64,000 bases of DNA from Durusdinium trenchii. Lineage: Eukaryota > Sar > Dinophyceae > Suessiales > Symbiodiniaceae. The position numbers and the translations under genes are program-made. Of this stretch, positions 41,567 to 51,063 are shown piece by piece; position 1 is the stretch's first letter, and the number at the start of each line of letters is the position of its first letter. Under the pieces are notes generated by a model. It searched no databases and had not been told where the DNA came from. It was given only the letters and a program-made list of their open reading frames with translations. The DNA lies in NCBI GenBank assembly GCA_963970005.1, contig CAXAMN010023362.1:703836-767835 (forward strand), given 5' to 3'.

Positions 41567-42262
41567 CTTGTCTCTTTCCCCCGTTGCAGATGAGGCTCTG
41601 CTGAGCTCCGACAACCGATCCTCACCTCCGCTGGTAGGAGATTCCTTCTCAATTTCCTTGATGCTTTGCTCAAGCTTGGTACGTTCATCAGACAAGTCCC
41701 CAAGTTGTTTGTTGAGCTTGCCACACTTGGACTGCATTCGGTGGAATTGCACGGCTCCACGGAAGGAGCTTTGGAGCCAGCGCTTTTCCAGCACATCTGA
41801 CTGCCCAACAATATAATATAAGCCAACTCCGGCAACCTCGGATTGAAGGCTGTATGCATCCAACTGCTTCCGTCTGTGGAAGGTAAGCGCAAAGAGATCA
41901 TGGAAGCTTGTCGAAAAGATTGTGAAACATGTGGGTCTGCCAGCCGAGCCGTGGCAAAGGAGGTGAGTGCATAAAGCCGGAGTCCAGACACAAAAAAGTG
42001 AAAAGCCACGCAGGGCGCAAAGGAGAAGGACATCAAGCAGCAGTTTTGCAAGAGGAATGCACGGTTGGGTGCTTGAAACATCTATGACCACAAAACCAAT
42101 GAAAATGTCCAAGGCAACAAACATCACGATTCTGACTGGCAAAACCACATCTACCGCCACCACTTTCCAATGGATTCTTGAAGGAAGTGTACAACACCAC
42201 AGGCTGATGAATCCAGACTGGAACGCAAATGCTGCCTCAGGAGTTCCAAACAATGAGCACCT
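41567..42262 (-). CDS. Protein kinase gene, membrane and coiled-coil exon
   Basis: Begins after a TTCAG acceptor at 42263 and ends at a GTAAAA donor at 41566. The first half has several hydrophobic spans (WKVVAVDVVLPVRIVMFVAL, FIGFVVIDV, LLLDVLLLCALRGFSLFCVW), the second a soluble part (QLDAYSLQSEVAGVGLYYIV) and a coiled coil (KLNKQLGDLSDERTKLEQSI). With the following exons this implies a membrane-anchored, coiled-coil-linked kinase. That the membrane part and the kinase are in one transcript is inference from phase and proximity. Confidence 0.55.
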
Positions 42263-42274
42263 GAACTATGTAAA

Positions 42275-42370
42275 TGTGGGGCAGTTGAAACCACACAGCA
42301 GGAACAAAAGCAAGAAAAGTGCAAGTGTGGATGCGAAAGGCGCCAATGCATTCTATGCTGGGGGTATGAT
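42275..42370 (-). CDS. Candidate membrane exon upstream of kinase gene
   Basis: The minus strand encodes ALAPFASTLALFLLLFLLCG, a strong membrane or signal-like helix, ending at a stop unless spliced earlier. It could be the 5' neighbour of the exon at 41567-42262. Confidence 0.35.
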
Positions 42371-42486
42371 ATGAAAACATGACAGCACGATTAAGTTAGA
42401 AGTTGATCAGCTTTAAAGGGTCTTGAAGGCTGCCCGTGCATCAGACCCCTGGGAGCATTGCACAATTATCATCAGGCCCCAGACTA

Positions 42487-42694
42487 CACAGACAGGACAA
42501 AAGTTGACAACAAGCTTGTAAATTCAGGACCTGCAACCCTTCCCCTTCATCTTGCACAGAGCAATGTCCACCCCGAAGCAAATTTACAGTCTTATGAATT
42601 TAGTTCAGGGTGGTCCTCCGCGGGAATTCTATTGGGAAGGACAGAAAGGTGTCAATGAGATTCTGGAGGGAAGTTGTTAACAAACTTTCTGAAG
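42487..42694 (+). repeat. Direct repeat R3, copy 1 (hairpin-forming)
   Basis: Starts CACAGACAGGACAAAAGTTG and ends at GAGGGAAGTTGTTAACAAAC. Inside, CCACCCCGAA and TTCAGGGTGG form an imperfect stem. A diverged copy lies at 42815-43061. No protein is supported from 42371 to 43093. Confidence 0.8.
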
Positions 42695-42814
42695 AGTACT
42701 GGTACTAAATCGAATGCCTCTACGTTTGGACTTTGCCAAATATTTCTTAAATACACAATTGTAACAAGCCAGTCCAGTCCTTTAAAGAATTCAAGGAACA
42801 GCCCGTCCGGGATG

Positions 42815-43061
42815 CACAGACAGGACAAAAGTTGACAACAAGCTTATGAATACATAACTTACATAACCTCCAACCCTTTCCCCTTAGAACCCCACAGGGA
42901 ATCACAGTGGAATTCCGGCGGAACAATTTCCACCCCAAAGTAAATCTACATATATATAGTATTTAGTTCGGGGTGGAAAATACTTTTTCGGAATTCCATT
43001 GCAAAACAGATGTCAATGAGATTCTGGAGGGAAGCTGTTACCAAACTTTCTTCCTCCTGAA
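42815..43061 (+). repeat. Direct repeat R3, copy 2 (hairpin-forming)
   Basis: Same start and end phrases as copy 1, with a longer middle. The stem halves read CCACCCCAAA and TTCGGGGTGG, so the pairing potential is kept although single bases differ. Confidence 0.8.
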
Positions 43062-43149
43062 GTATGTAGCCACAAGACGCTCCCTTCACAACCTTATATA
43101 TACGTTTTTGAGAAATAGCCTGATGAGCAAGACACTGTACAAAGGATCA

Positions 43150-43324
43150 GGTCCACCATCCAGCTGTTTCCTGCTTGCGCTGCCATCTTGACGCGCTCCG
43201 AAACCGCTGGCAGTCCAGATACGATGCTCAATATGCGAGTCAGCTCCACATCATCGAAGCCATCACCTTCATTGTCCACGCGACCAAACATGCGGCCCAC
43301 TTGGTCCTGTCTACATCCAGACAA
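43150..43324 (-). CDS. Candidate EF-hand-like exon
   Basis: The minus frame reads QVGRMFGRVDNEGDGFDDVE and then LTRILSIVSGLPAVSERVKM. The D-N-E-G-D-G-F-D-D-V-E stretch resembles an EF-hand loop but is one residue short of the canonical 12, so calcium binding is doubtful. It is probably one exon of a gene that also includes the exons at 43.5, 44.0 and 44.2 kb. Confidence 0.45.
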
Positions 43325-43399
43325 ACCATTGCGGCGAAATGCTCGCAGAATGCTAAGCTATGAATCCGGTGCCACATGCCACTCCAGTACATACTCTCC

Positions 43400-43677
43400 T
43401 GGGACACGTCCACCCCGTTGGCTTGCAGCAAAGACGCCAGCTCCTCAAACACGTGGAAAAAACAAAAGAAAAGGAGGGTTGAACTTTGCACCTCAGTCCC
43501 CATCTCACCACCCGTGGCCCGGTCCTTGGATGAAAGGTGGTCATCATGCCCAGAATCGAACGCTGCCATGAGGTCATGGGTCCTCCTGTGTTCTTGGACC
43601 TGCACAGGTCGACTAAGTGACGTTGCCTTATCCCTCAGGACCTCAAAGCGATCATAAAGTTCCAGATCAAGCCGCAA
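43400..43677 (-). CDS. Candidate exon with second EF-hand-like loop
   Basis: The minus frame encodes LDLELYDRFEVLRDKATSLS, a loop D-S-G-H-D-D-H-L-S-S-K-D at about 43522-43557 that fits EF-hand spacing with Asp in place of the central Gly, and further down VFEELASLLQANGVDVSQE. A short Phe/Cys-rich stretch (LLFFCFFHV) between them may be an intron read in frame. Confidence 0.4.
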
Positions 43678-43939
43678 CAGCTTCAGCTACAAAAGTAGGG
43701 AATGGGCGGTAGTCACTCGTAGTCAAGGAGGGTAAACAATTATGTTAAAGCCAAAGCGGGCGCCCTGAACATTGCAAGAAAGAGAGTCTGTTGTAAATAG
43801 ATTTGTGGATGTGTCTGAGTCAACCAAACGTTGTGCATAGAGAATGAAATATCCGTGCAAACTACCTTGCTCTTTTACCTTTGTCTGAACATGGGATTGT
43901 GCGCAAAACACAAGGAACTAGCCGTCCCCCTTTCTTTTG

Positions 43940-44045
43940 TGAAAGAACCTGATGTGCCTGATGCAATATAGCCCTGGCGACGCACACTCCAAAAACCACA
44001 AGAGCTGCAATCTTGCGAGGTTTCTTCATGCCGCGAGACACCTTG
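43940..44045 (-). CDS. Candidate membrane exon
   Basis: VSRGMKKPRKIAALVVFGVC followed by VARAILHQ: a basic segment then a hydrophobic helix. The acceptor-like AG at about 44046 and GT further down make it an exon candidate in the same minus-strand gene. Confidence 0.4.
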
Positions 44046-44144
44046 GTTTGCAAACAAGAACATGAACAAATATATATATATATGCAAGACAACAACAGTA
44101 TCGATATCATTCACAGCTCACTACTTACTACTTACAGCACCTTT

Positions 44145-44310
44145 TGCCGATGCAGTCTGGCAGCTTCCTTGGAGCTGGACATGAGTCTTCTTCTGGCTGG
44201 AGAGAGGTCTTTGGGGGAGTTTGATTCTGTGCCAGACAAGCCAGACATGGAGGAAAAAATCCTCCGCCGCAAAGGAGAGACATCTCCAGAATCTACCATA
44301 GCTACACAAA
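44145..44310 (-). CDS. Candidate exon, Ser/Arg-rich
   Basis: Bounded by GCCAG/GT and AAAAG/GTGCTG. Encodes VDSGDVSPLRRRIFSSMSGL, then a Ser/Pro/Arg-rich sequence (SPKDLSPARRRLMSSSKEAA). It is likely cytosolic, ahead of the membrane exon at 44.0 kb. Confidence 0.45.
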
Positions 44311-44579
44311 CCTGGCTGCTCGATTGAACAAATGCTGCAGGGGCAAAGACAGCCCTGACATTTGCCCGATAAGGCACCAAAAAAAAACTCCAACGTCGCT
44401 TCCTCGTCTTTGGCGTTTGTTGTTTCGACTTGAACTTGAACCTGTCATGATTCTAATCTAACAGGTCCTTCTTTGGACTCTTTCAGATTCATGCTAAGAA
44501 CAAATTCGAATCGCGCTGCTTGTGCGCTGCGCCTATTCAACGGAATCTTTGGCCCGCAGCAAAGCAGACAACAACAGTT

Positions 44580-44903
44580 CTACAAATCAAATGTGAAATC
44601 GGAGGGCTGTCCTTTTTCTGTCCAGTATTCCCCGTCTATTACCCTTCCCATCATATTCACACCTTTCGTAAGGTGGCGGTGGTCGGCTTCTTTTCGCTGT
44701 TCCTCAAGTCCTTTTGTTGCAAACGGTTGGGTGTGTCCAACTTCGGATGGCTTGTATATAAAGCACACACAAAGCCCTCCGACGGTGGCGTCATGAACTT
44801 TCAAGGCAAATGAATCCCAAAGAATAAAAAACAATAAAACAAAAGCAAGCAAAACACAAGCGCAAGAAAGCAGGACCGTGTCCAGCAGGTCTACAAGTGA
44901 CAA
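44580..44903 (-). CDS. Candidate exon with membrane helix
   Basis: The minus frame starts LVDLLDTVLLSCACVLLAFV, a strong membrane helix, then KPSEVGHTQPFATKGLEEQR. The 3' half may be non-coding. The function is unknown; it may belong to the gene at 43-44 kb. 44904-45280 shows no gene. Confidence 0.35.
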   Translation of the reverse strand: MSLVDLLDTVLLSCACVLLAFVLLFFILWDSFALKVHDATVGGLCVCFIYKPSEVGHTQPFATKGLEEQRKEADHRHLTKGVNMMGRVIDGEYWTEKGQPSDFTFDL

Positions 44904-45280
44904 TCAATCTAAAAGGGCCCTGATGCTTCAACAATCTTGCCCGTGCATGTGCCAAGTAAATGCTTCGCTCAACCTAGTTGTTGATCTGACTTCTTTAGCC
45001 ACAGGTGTGAGGGTGAAACATGACTCGTATGTGGTGAGAGGATGCGAGGTGCAACATGCTTGACTGTTTGATGTTGTGCTTCCATTCAATTGCGCCGGAT
45101 GTGCATGTCGGAGTAGTGCCATATCAGCGAGGTGAAAAAATCGCTGTTTGTGAATCGCACTTTGAACGTGGAACGTGCTTGCAAGCTGTGTCCTTAAGTG
45201 TGATTACGCAATGAAGCCATTGCGCTGTTTGGTGTTGGACGCATCGTTCTACGCCACTGCGACGATACGCTAGTCGATAC

Positions 45281-45310
45281 TCTAAACCTTAAACCTAAAC
45301 CCTGAACCCT
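45281..45310 (-). repeat. Degenerate telomere-type tract
   Basis: Four near-units of CCCTAAA on the plus strand (TTTAGGG on the minus), read as CTAAACCTTAAACCTAAACC then CTGAACCC. TTTAGGG is the telomere repeat reported for dinoflagellates. This short internal tract is degenerate. Confidence 0.6.
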
Positions 45311-45370
45311 TGGTGTATCGGTGCAGTTCTGTGTATTGGCGTATCTGTGTATCGGTGTATCGGTGCGAAC
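45311..45370 (+). repeat. GTATCGGTG minisatellite
   Basis: About five irregular units of GTATCGGTG / GTATCTGTG directly beside the telomere-type tract. Confidence 0.7.
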
Positions 45371-45544
45371 GCGATAAAATCACACACTTTGCAGCAGAGC
45401 GTCCTGAGTTCAAAAACATTTTGTGCAAAACTAATCGGTGATGCTGTGCTTGTTTTGTTATATAGTTATGATGAGTGTTGTGCTATATTCCTCTTGGATG
45501 GATTTTGGCTTCGTCTAGAAGCCCCCATCCTCCACACCCACACC

Positions 45545-45625
45545 GTATCTCTTCGTCCTCCTCTTGGTCCTCTTCGTCCTCCTGTTCGTCTTGCTTGTCC
45601 TTTTTTGTCCTCGTCCTCTTGGAAA
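45545..45625 (+). repeat. CTTCGTCCTC / CTTGTC minisatellite
   Basis: Irregular CGTCCTCTT units. Open frames on both strands here (Ser-rich plus, Arg/Lys/Asp-rich minus) follow the repeat and are not accepted as genes. Confidence 0.8.
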
Positions 45626-45842
45626 AGCTCTGCGATGTTCAGGTAATAACGTGTTGGCGAACTTGCCGGGCCTAGGACATAGTTGGTCCTCTTCGTCTTG
45701 TTTGTCCACTTTGTCATCGTCCTTCTGTCCAATATGCTGGGCTACCGCTAGGCTTCAACCAGCGATCTTGTCCCAGAACTGTTCTATCTTTTTGTCGCCA
45801 GTTTCGACAAGATAAATGCTTCTCAGTTTCGCCATATAATGC

Positions 45843-46205
45843 TCATACTGAGACATGCATTGCTGCATGGCTTAACTTGTCATACAAGGATATGGCTGTG
45901 GACATCACCACGGCCTCCCGGCCACCCCGCCTCTCGGCTAGTGAGGGGCCGATGGGGTTGCCGGAGGCTTTTAGACACACTTGAGCTCCATTCTTTGATG
46001 CCAACTCTCCGGCCTCTATGGCATCAAAGCGCTCCAGCCATCTGTCACACTCAGCCATGGCAGCTTGGCACACCAAGATCTGAGACACAATGGATTGCCA
46101 TGAACAAGCTGTTTGCAAATGCAATTTGCTGGAATCCGGAACCTCGTTGTTTCGGGAAATGCGAAAGTTGCAGTTGTACCAGAAACGCTCGACATAGACC
46201 TCCGC
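45843..46205 (-). CDS. Unknown gene at 45.8-48.7 kb, 3' exon
   Basis: The minus frame is open from GAGGTCTATG at about 46205: EVYVERFWYNCNFRISRNNE, then CQAAMAECDRWLERFDAIEA, then GGREAVVMSTAISLYDKLSH. Mixed composition with no stop for over 110 codons argues for coding. The stretch after about 45860 may be intron. No family is recognised. Confidence 0.5.
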   Translation of the reverse strand, partial: AEVYVERFWYNCNFRISRNNEVPDSSKLHLQTACSWQSIVSQILVCQAAMAECDRWLERFDAIEAGELASKNGAQVCLKASGNPIGPSLAERRGGREAVVMSTAISLYDKLSHAAMHVSV

Positions 46206-46424
46206 AAGTGTGCAAAGAACTATATGTGTACATGTATAGAATTATCATAATCCAACGTTGAGACAATAGCATCACACAGCATCCCGTCTCTGCCGAAATC
46301 AAGTCAAGATAAGAAGAAAATGACACAGTGGCAAAGTGCGTTCAAAGTCTCAGCATCACACCGCATCCAGAAGGAAAGAATCGGTCCCACCACAAGTTTG
46401 GAAGCGCAACACATGGGTCATCTG

Positions 46425-46545
46425 GCGTCAAGTGATGATGAGCACACTGAAAATGCAGCTTGCTCAACACTGTTGCAGGAGAGGGCCTTTTCAAGCTCAG
46501 ATTTCTTCTCCCATTCATCAATCTCCCTGGGCGCCAAGATTCCTT
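46425..46545 (-). CDS. Unknown gene at 45.8-48.7 kb, short exon
   Basis: Encodes APREIDEWEKKSELEKALSC followed by NSVEQAAFSVCSSSLDAR, an acidic helical piece. It is short, so support is limited to composition and to its place between stronger exons. Confidence 0.4.
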
Positions 46546-46699
46546 GGATGTCAATCCGCTATTGCCCATGCACACAAGTGATAAAGATACAGTAACTCAA
46601 TCTGCAAAGTGTCCGTCTGAAAGGCTGAAAGTAAAGCTCAAGGGTGCATCACTCAAGCCCAGGTCCTTGGATTGCGTAAGACGCAGTCACGTCAGCTGG

Positions 46700-46800
46700 A
46701 TTGACAATGTGACCAGGTGTGGGCATGTCCTCCAGGCAACTTTCCTTGATGCCCGCAAAATCGTCCTGCGCGACCAAGTCTTTGCAGAAGGCACACGGAA
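46700..46800 (-). CDS. Unknown gene at 45.8-48.7 kb, possible exon
   Basis: One minus frame reads FCKDLVAQDDFAGIKESCLE and then DMPTPGHIVNPADVTASYAI. It overlaps the tail of the longer frame at 46814 only at its edge; an intron between them is needed. Confidence 0.35.
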
Positions 46801-46813
46801 AATCTCAAAGCAT

Positions 46814-47182
46814 TCAACAGAAGCCAGAGCGCGATGCGGAGCATGTCTCAGTCTCCTCATCGTCCACTGGAGCAATAGAAAGCTGCATTGCAGACTGACA
46901 GGCAGCACCGAAAGTCGTGAAACACTTATGAATGATCTCCAGCCTGATTCCAAATCTTACAGCCAAAAAATGATAAAAAAAATGCGCATTCAGCTTAAGT
47001 TTATGTGTGTCAACTTGTGTCAACATTGTCATGAATGGGGTTGCAAAAACCCCGGTTCCATGGTTCGACAGCTGGCACAGCATCCTACTTGGTCTGCTTG
47101 CTCTCTGCCTCAGCAAGTGTGCCTTGAAGCCAAGTGGGCCTGTGACTGTGCAACCAAGGAATGGCGAAGCGTTCATCCACAA
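46814..47182 (-). CDS. Unknown gene at 45.8-48.7 kb, middle exon
   Basis: A frame of about 120 codons: FMTMLTQVDTHKLKLNAHFF, FGIRLEIIHKCFTTFGAACQ, SAMQLSIAPVDDEETETCSA. The composition is consistent with a folded protein. The first 50 codons are less sure and may include intron. Confidence 0.45.
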   Translation of the reverse strand: MWMNASPFLGCTVTGPLGFKAHLLRQRASRPSRMLCQLSNHGTGVFATPFMTMLTQVDTHKLKLNAHFFYHFLAVRFGIRLEIIHKCFTTFGAACQSAMQLSIAPVDDEETETCSASRSGFC

Positions 47183-47344
47183 ACTGAAACTTGGCCAAAA
47201 AAAATCTCATCGTCCCCGATGGCAACATTCACACAGGCTCAATTTCGATGCCCAAGGGCCACGCACGAACCCATACCGTTCCAAGTAACCACCTGCATGA
47301 GGTTGAGGCCTGAGAAAAGTACACTTAGAAGCCGAAAAGATTGT

Positions 47345-47515
47345 AGGCGCTGAAGCCTGAGATCCCAGCAAGTAGCTGATAGTCAACTCAGTTCCTACCT
47401 CAAAGCATTGGTGTTCGAAATAGAATGCCTCTGAATTCGTGACACGAAGCACGCTTTCCGCCTCAATGGTTTCGAGGGCTATGACTTTGATGCCCAACTT
47501 GGTGGCGAGGCTCAT
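47345..47515 (-). CDS. Unknown gene at 45.8-48.7 kb, exon with SET-end-like motif
   Basis: Encodes MSLATKLGIKVIALETIEAE and then FEVGTELTISYLLG. The GTELTISYL phrase resembles the GEELTISY turn near the end of SET methyltransferase domains, but the NHxCxPN signature that should precede it is not visible, so this is only a hint. Confidence 0.45.
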
Positions 47516-47714
47516 GTTCCAAAACCAAGATTGAGCGCATCATGCTATGGAGTACAATCAATGGGAGTCGCAATCACCCAAGAATGATGCACCGGCAATT
47601 CATCATTGCAATTGTCCATCGAGGCATGTACCAGCTTCTCCGGGCCCCGGCCACCCAGGCCGAGCACGGCACCCTCCTCCAGCTAAATAAAGTCTACAGT
47701 ATACTGTATAGATT

Positions 47715-47845
47715 CCAAGTGGGGTTGGAGTGTTGTTGGCAAAAAGGATCATTTTGAGCACCTTCCCATAGTTCAGCTCTAACTTCAAGACCGGATCTTC
47801 TGCAGCCTTGACCAAAACCGTCAACTCAAAGAGGCCCGGATCCGA
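47715..47845 (-). CDS. Unknown gene at 45.8-48.7 kb, exon
   Basis: QCYSDPGLFELTVLVKAAED, then PVLKLELNYGKVLKMILFAN. A well-formed alternating sequence, open in one minus frame, with an AAAG acceptor-like site just above. Confidence 0.45.
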
Positions 47846-47944
47846 GTAGCATTGCTTTCAAACCACAAGTCGCGCAACGCCTGCAGTAGATCCAACCCCA
47901 TGACCAGCAATGGCCTGGGCAGTAGTCACATGAATCAATGTCTA

Positions 47945-48247
47945 GGTTGTGCCTCGGACCACCCAGCCTCTCCTCCCTGTCTTCAATGACAGATCTAGAC
48001 CTTTCGCAAAGGCTGCAGAAGCAAGCAATGCAAGAGCATCAGGAATCAGTACATCCGGTCAAACCGCATACCGGGGCCAAGGCATCACCAGGGCCAACGT
48101 ATCTGTCCAATCCTGTGATGTCATCACTGTACCATACAGCCTCATGCATGATGCACCTGTCCTCAAAGGAAGCGCTTCCTTGAAGCTGCTCCAGGTCATC
48201 TCTGGCCTAAGCAAGGCCGCATGGAACACCGACCAAACAACACGCAA
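47945..48247 (-). CDS. Unknown gene at 45.8-48.7 kb, one or two exons
   Basis: Two adjoining minus frames: FHAALLRPEMTWSSFKEALP, TGASCMRLYGTVMTSQDWTD (48059-48247) and LIPDALALLASAAFAKGLDL (47945-48050). A short intron or a frameshift must separate them at about 48055. Confidence 0.45.
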
Positions 48248-48384
48248 CGCCGCAACACCATCCTTTGGCCCAAGTCATGCCAACCTGCAGAGCTAGGCCA
48301 GACATCTGTCCGCCACAGGTAGTGGAGCTCCTGCACTGCTGGCTTTCTGTTTGCTCGATCCTTTTTGTTGTGGCATGTTTTGGC

Positions 48385-48610
48385 TCACCCAGACATGGAG
48401 ATTCCGATTCCACCACATGTGTTTTCGACTACAGCAAAAGCAACTGGAACAAAAGCAACATAAAGGTGCCAAAGACGACGGCAAGTGCGATCAGTCCAGA
48501 TATACTTTGCCAGCTGCGGGTCGTTGAGGAGCAATTTCAGCCTGGTCGCTTTCAACTCTCTAACCAGCAACAAATTCAGACCCATTTCAGCAGAGAGAGA
48601 GAGAGAGCTT
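48385..48610 (-). CDS. Unknown gene at 45.8-48.7 kb, 5' exon
   Basis: Encodes LNLLLVRELKATRLKLLLND, then PQLAKYIWTDRTCRRLWHLY and a hydrophobic end (VAFVPVAFAVV). It is among the clearest coding stretches of this cluster. A GA-repeat at 48594-48606 marks its upper edge. Confidence 0.5.
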
Positions 48611-48874
48611 CTACTTGCAGCAGGTTCATCATTCACGACGTCAGTCTTGGCCCATCATCCATCGTCGAACCCCCTGTAGAAAAAATCACGTTTGAAATAA
48701 ATCAGGATCATCATTATTCAGGTGTGTCGGTCGCACCCTCACTGCCACAATATACGTTCGTGCTAGCACCATTTACATAAAGCATAGACCAATGGAGAAG
48801 CATGCATCTATACGGACGTATTATAAATGTATTTACAAATATGCATATATACCTAGTACATATATAAGTTGCAA

Positions 48875-49060
48875 GAACCATGTCTGAGGCAAGTGGTGCT
48901 AAGTAAGAAGGCTGTCTGGGAGCTGAGCACTTGGAGCTTGGACACGAAGCAAAGGGCCCATTTGACACAGCACATTCAAAGCTGCACAGCAATTGACTTG
49001 CTAAGCCAATGAACGTGCTCTTGCTAAGCCAATGAACGTGCTCTTCATTGCGGATTAAGG
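48875..49060 (-). CDS. Candidate exon, unknown protein
   Basis: The minus frame with SKSTFIGLASQLLCSFECAV and CPSSKCSAPRQPSYLAPLAS. A local 25-base duplication (TTGCTAAGCCAATGAACGTG twice at 48996-49042) lies at its upper edge. The composition is plausible only. Confidence 0.3.
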
Positions 49061-49990
49061 TGTTGGGTTGTCCATAGATGTGATGCAAGTCTCAATGGTT
49101 TACTGTGTACAGACAATGAATCAATTCGTTGCACATCGGACTCCACAAGCATACAACGCGTCAAAAATGACCGTGTTGGGTCATGTTTTTGGTGGAATTA
49201 GATTGGGTAAGGGCGTAGCCTACCGTTAGGGTGTCTGGGAGAGGGTGGGCTACGGCTGGAGGGATCTGCCTAGCAAACAGCCAACAAGCAAACCGAGTTG
49301 TCAAAGAAAAATTACAAAGAAGAAGGAGGAGAAAAAGAAGAAGAAAGGACCATACAGGGAACCGCAGCGCAAGGATTGCAAGAACACGTGGAACACACTA
49401 AAAAAAGCCTGTGGTCCGGACGGGTGTGTATCTGGAGGGCTGACCCCTGTCTCAAACCAGTCTTTCCATGGGCCTGGCCTAGGCAACCATCACACCATCA
49501 CAAAAACATGTCTGGCTCTGGCCTTGTTTCACGCATTTTTTCAACCTCCAGAGTTGGTGCAGTGTGGTGCGACATCGCAAGGGCCATGCGTGTTGCACCA
49601 CTTTTCATGACCCAAATGTTGACAGGAATGAGCTATTGCTGGACTATTGCGAGACACTTCATGTTTTGGCCATTGTCTTCACATGATGAACATCAAAGCC
49701 CGTCGTGCTGCTCATGTAGACGTCCCACTAACCTTACACCTGCGAATATGCCCACATCGAGTCGCATCAAGGGCCTTTTGAAGCTTCCCTTTCCTGGCTC
49801 TCGTGCCCAGCCCCTAACTTTTGATCAATACATCTATCTATTTTACAACGATTCTGCCATTGGCAGACTGCGGGTGAAACATAATAGCTGTCAACATCGG
49901 TGGGCTTCGGGTAAAGCATCCTCCAAGCAAATGCCTATGACGGCATTGCACAAAGACTCTTCAACGTATTTATCATGCAACTAAGCACTA
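49061..49990. other. No strongly supported gene
   Basis: AAGAAG repeats at about 49310-49350. A minus frame at about 49890-49975 (ESLCNAVIGICLEDALPEAH) could be a small exon. Plus frames at 49245-49984 look random. Confidence 0.35.
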
Positions 49991-49997
49991 GAAGACC

Positions 49998-50165
49998 CTA
50001 TGGGATCCTATTGGCTACGACCGCCGCAAGCTTCCGCACTGCATCAGATTGAGCAGGAGGTGTGGTGCAGCTACGGAGGTGCTCAAAGGCTGCCAAACTT
50101 TGGACCTTACGTTCGAGCTTGGCGTTCCTGCATTGCGCACTGCGCTCAATTCGGACACGTTCATT
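49998..50165 (-). CDS. Candidate helical exon
   Basis: RIERSAQCRNAKLERKVQSL, then AAFEHLRSCTTPPAQSDAVR, then KLAAVVANRIP, with coiled-coil character. Likely an exon of the same gene as, or a neighbour of, the coiled-coil protein at 51.1 kb. Confidence 0.45.
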   Translation of the reverse strand, partial: NERVRIERSAQCRNAKLERKVQSLAAFEHLRSCTTPPAQSDAVRKLAAVVANRIP

Positions 50166-50186
50166 CCGTGTGCATGTGCTATGCAA

Positions 50187-51063
50187 CTACAATCAACCAC
50201 ATAAGTATGTATGTATCTAAATATCTTTGTGTGTTCATTGCTTATATGTTTGCCGGTTTGTGTGCATGCATGTGTGTGTGTGTAATGAAGAGTTGTTCAG
50301 TTCTCATTTGAAGGGCAGCCCATGGATGATTATCAATCCTAAACTACCAACGCTGGCCTCATTAGTCCAGAAGTGCAAGCAGTATGGTCAATGGCCACTT
50401 CAAATTGCAGTCAAGGATCTGCACTGAAAAACCTGACAAGTTGTTCAGAGGGGCGATATTCCAAACACGACTAAAAACAACCTGGAGCCAAAAGCAGCCT
50501 GGAGGACGCTGGAAAATCAGCAAAAACTCGGACTTCTTCAATCTATCCAAGCAACGGACTGGACAATCTCTCCCCAGCAGACCTGAGCTTCAAAAGTGCA
50601 AGCATCCAATCACTCAGCAAAACCAAAACAAGTATCATCCACGCAACGTTGGGGATGACCTTCTTGAAGCAGCTGCCTGAAATCACGAGTGCTCTAAAGC
50701 CCATTTAAGCCCAATGGTGGTGGATCAAATTAGGTAAAGCTCTAAATTGTAGATACAGCATGCTTATAACTTTCATGACAGCCTCTCTCTCTCTCTCTCA
50801 GCCCAACTGCCATGTGCAGGTGGAAAGCTTGGTATCTGACAGAGGGCCGCTCCCTGTGTGAGACAGCCACGGGCAAATGTCGTCGCGGAGAACTTGACGC
50901 AACGGTGGTCGAAGTCCTTGCACAGTTTTACCAAACTAGTCAAGTTACGTTATTGATTTTACTACCGCACACCTCAGCTTGGTGATAGAGTTACAGTGTA
51001 CACTGCCCTCGTCTGTGCCTGCACCTGCCTGTGCTTTAAAGGCATGTAATCATGTATCTCGTG
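50187..51063. other. No supported gene
   Basis: Includes a TG run near 50272-50282 and a CT run near 50786-50800. Frames are short. Probably intergenic or intron. Confidence 0.4.
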
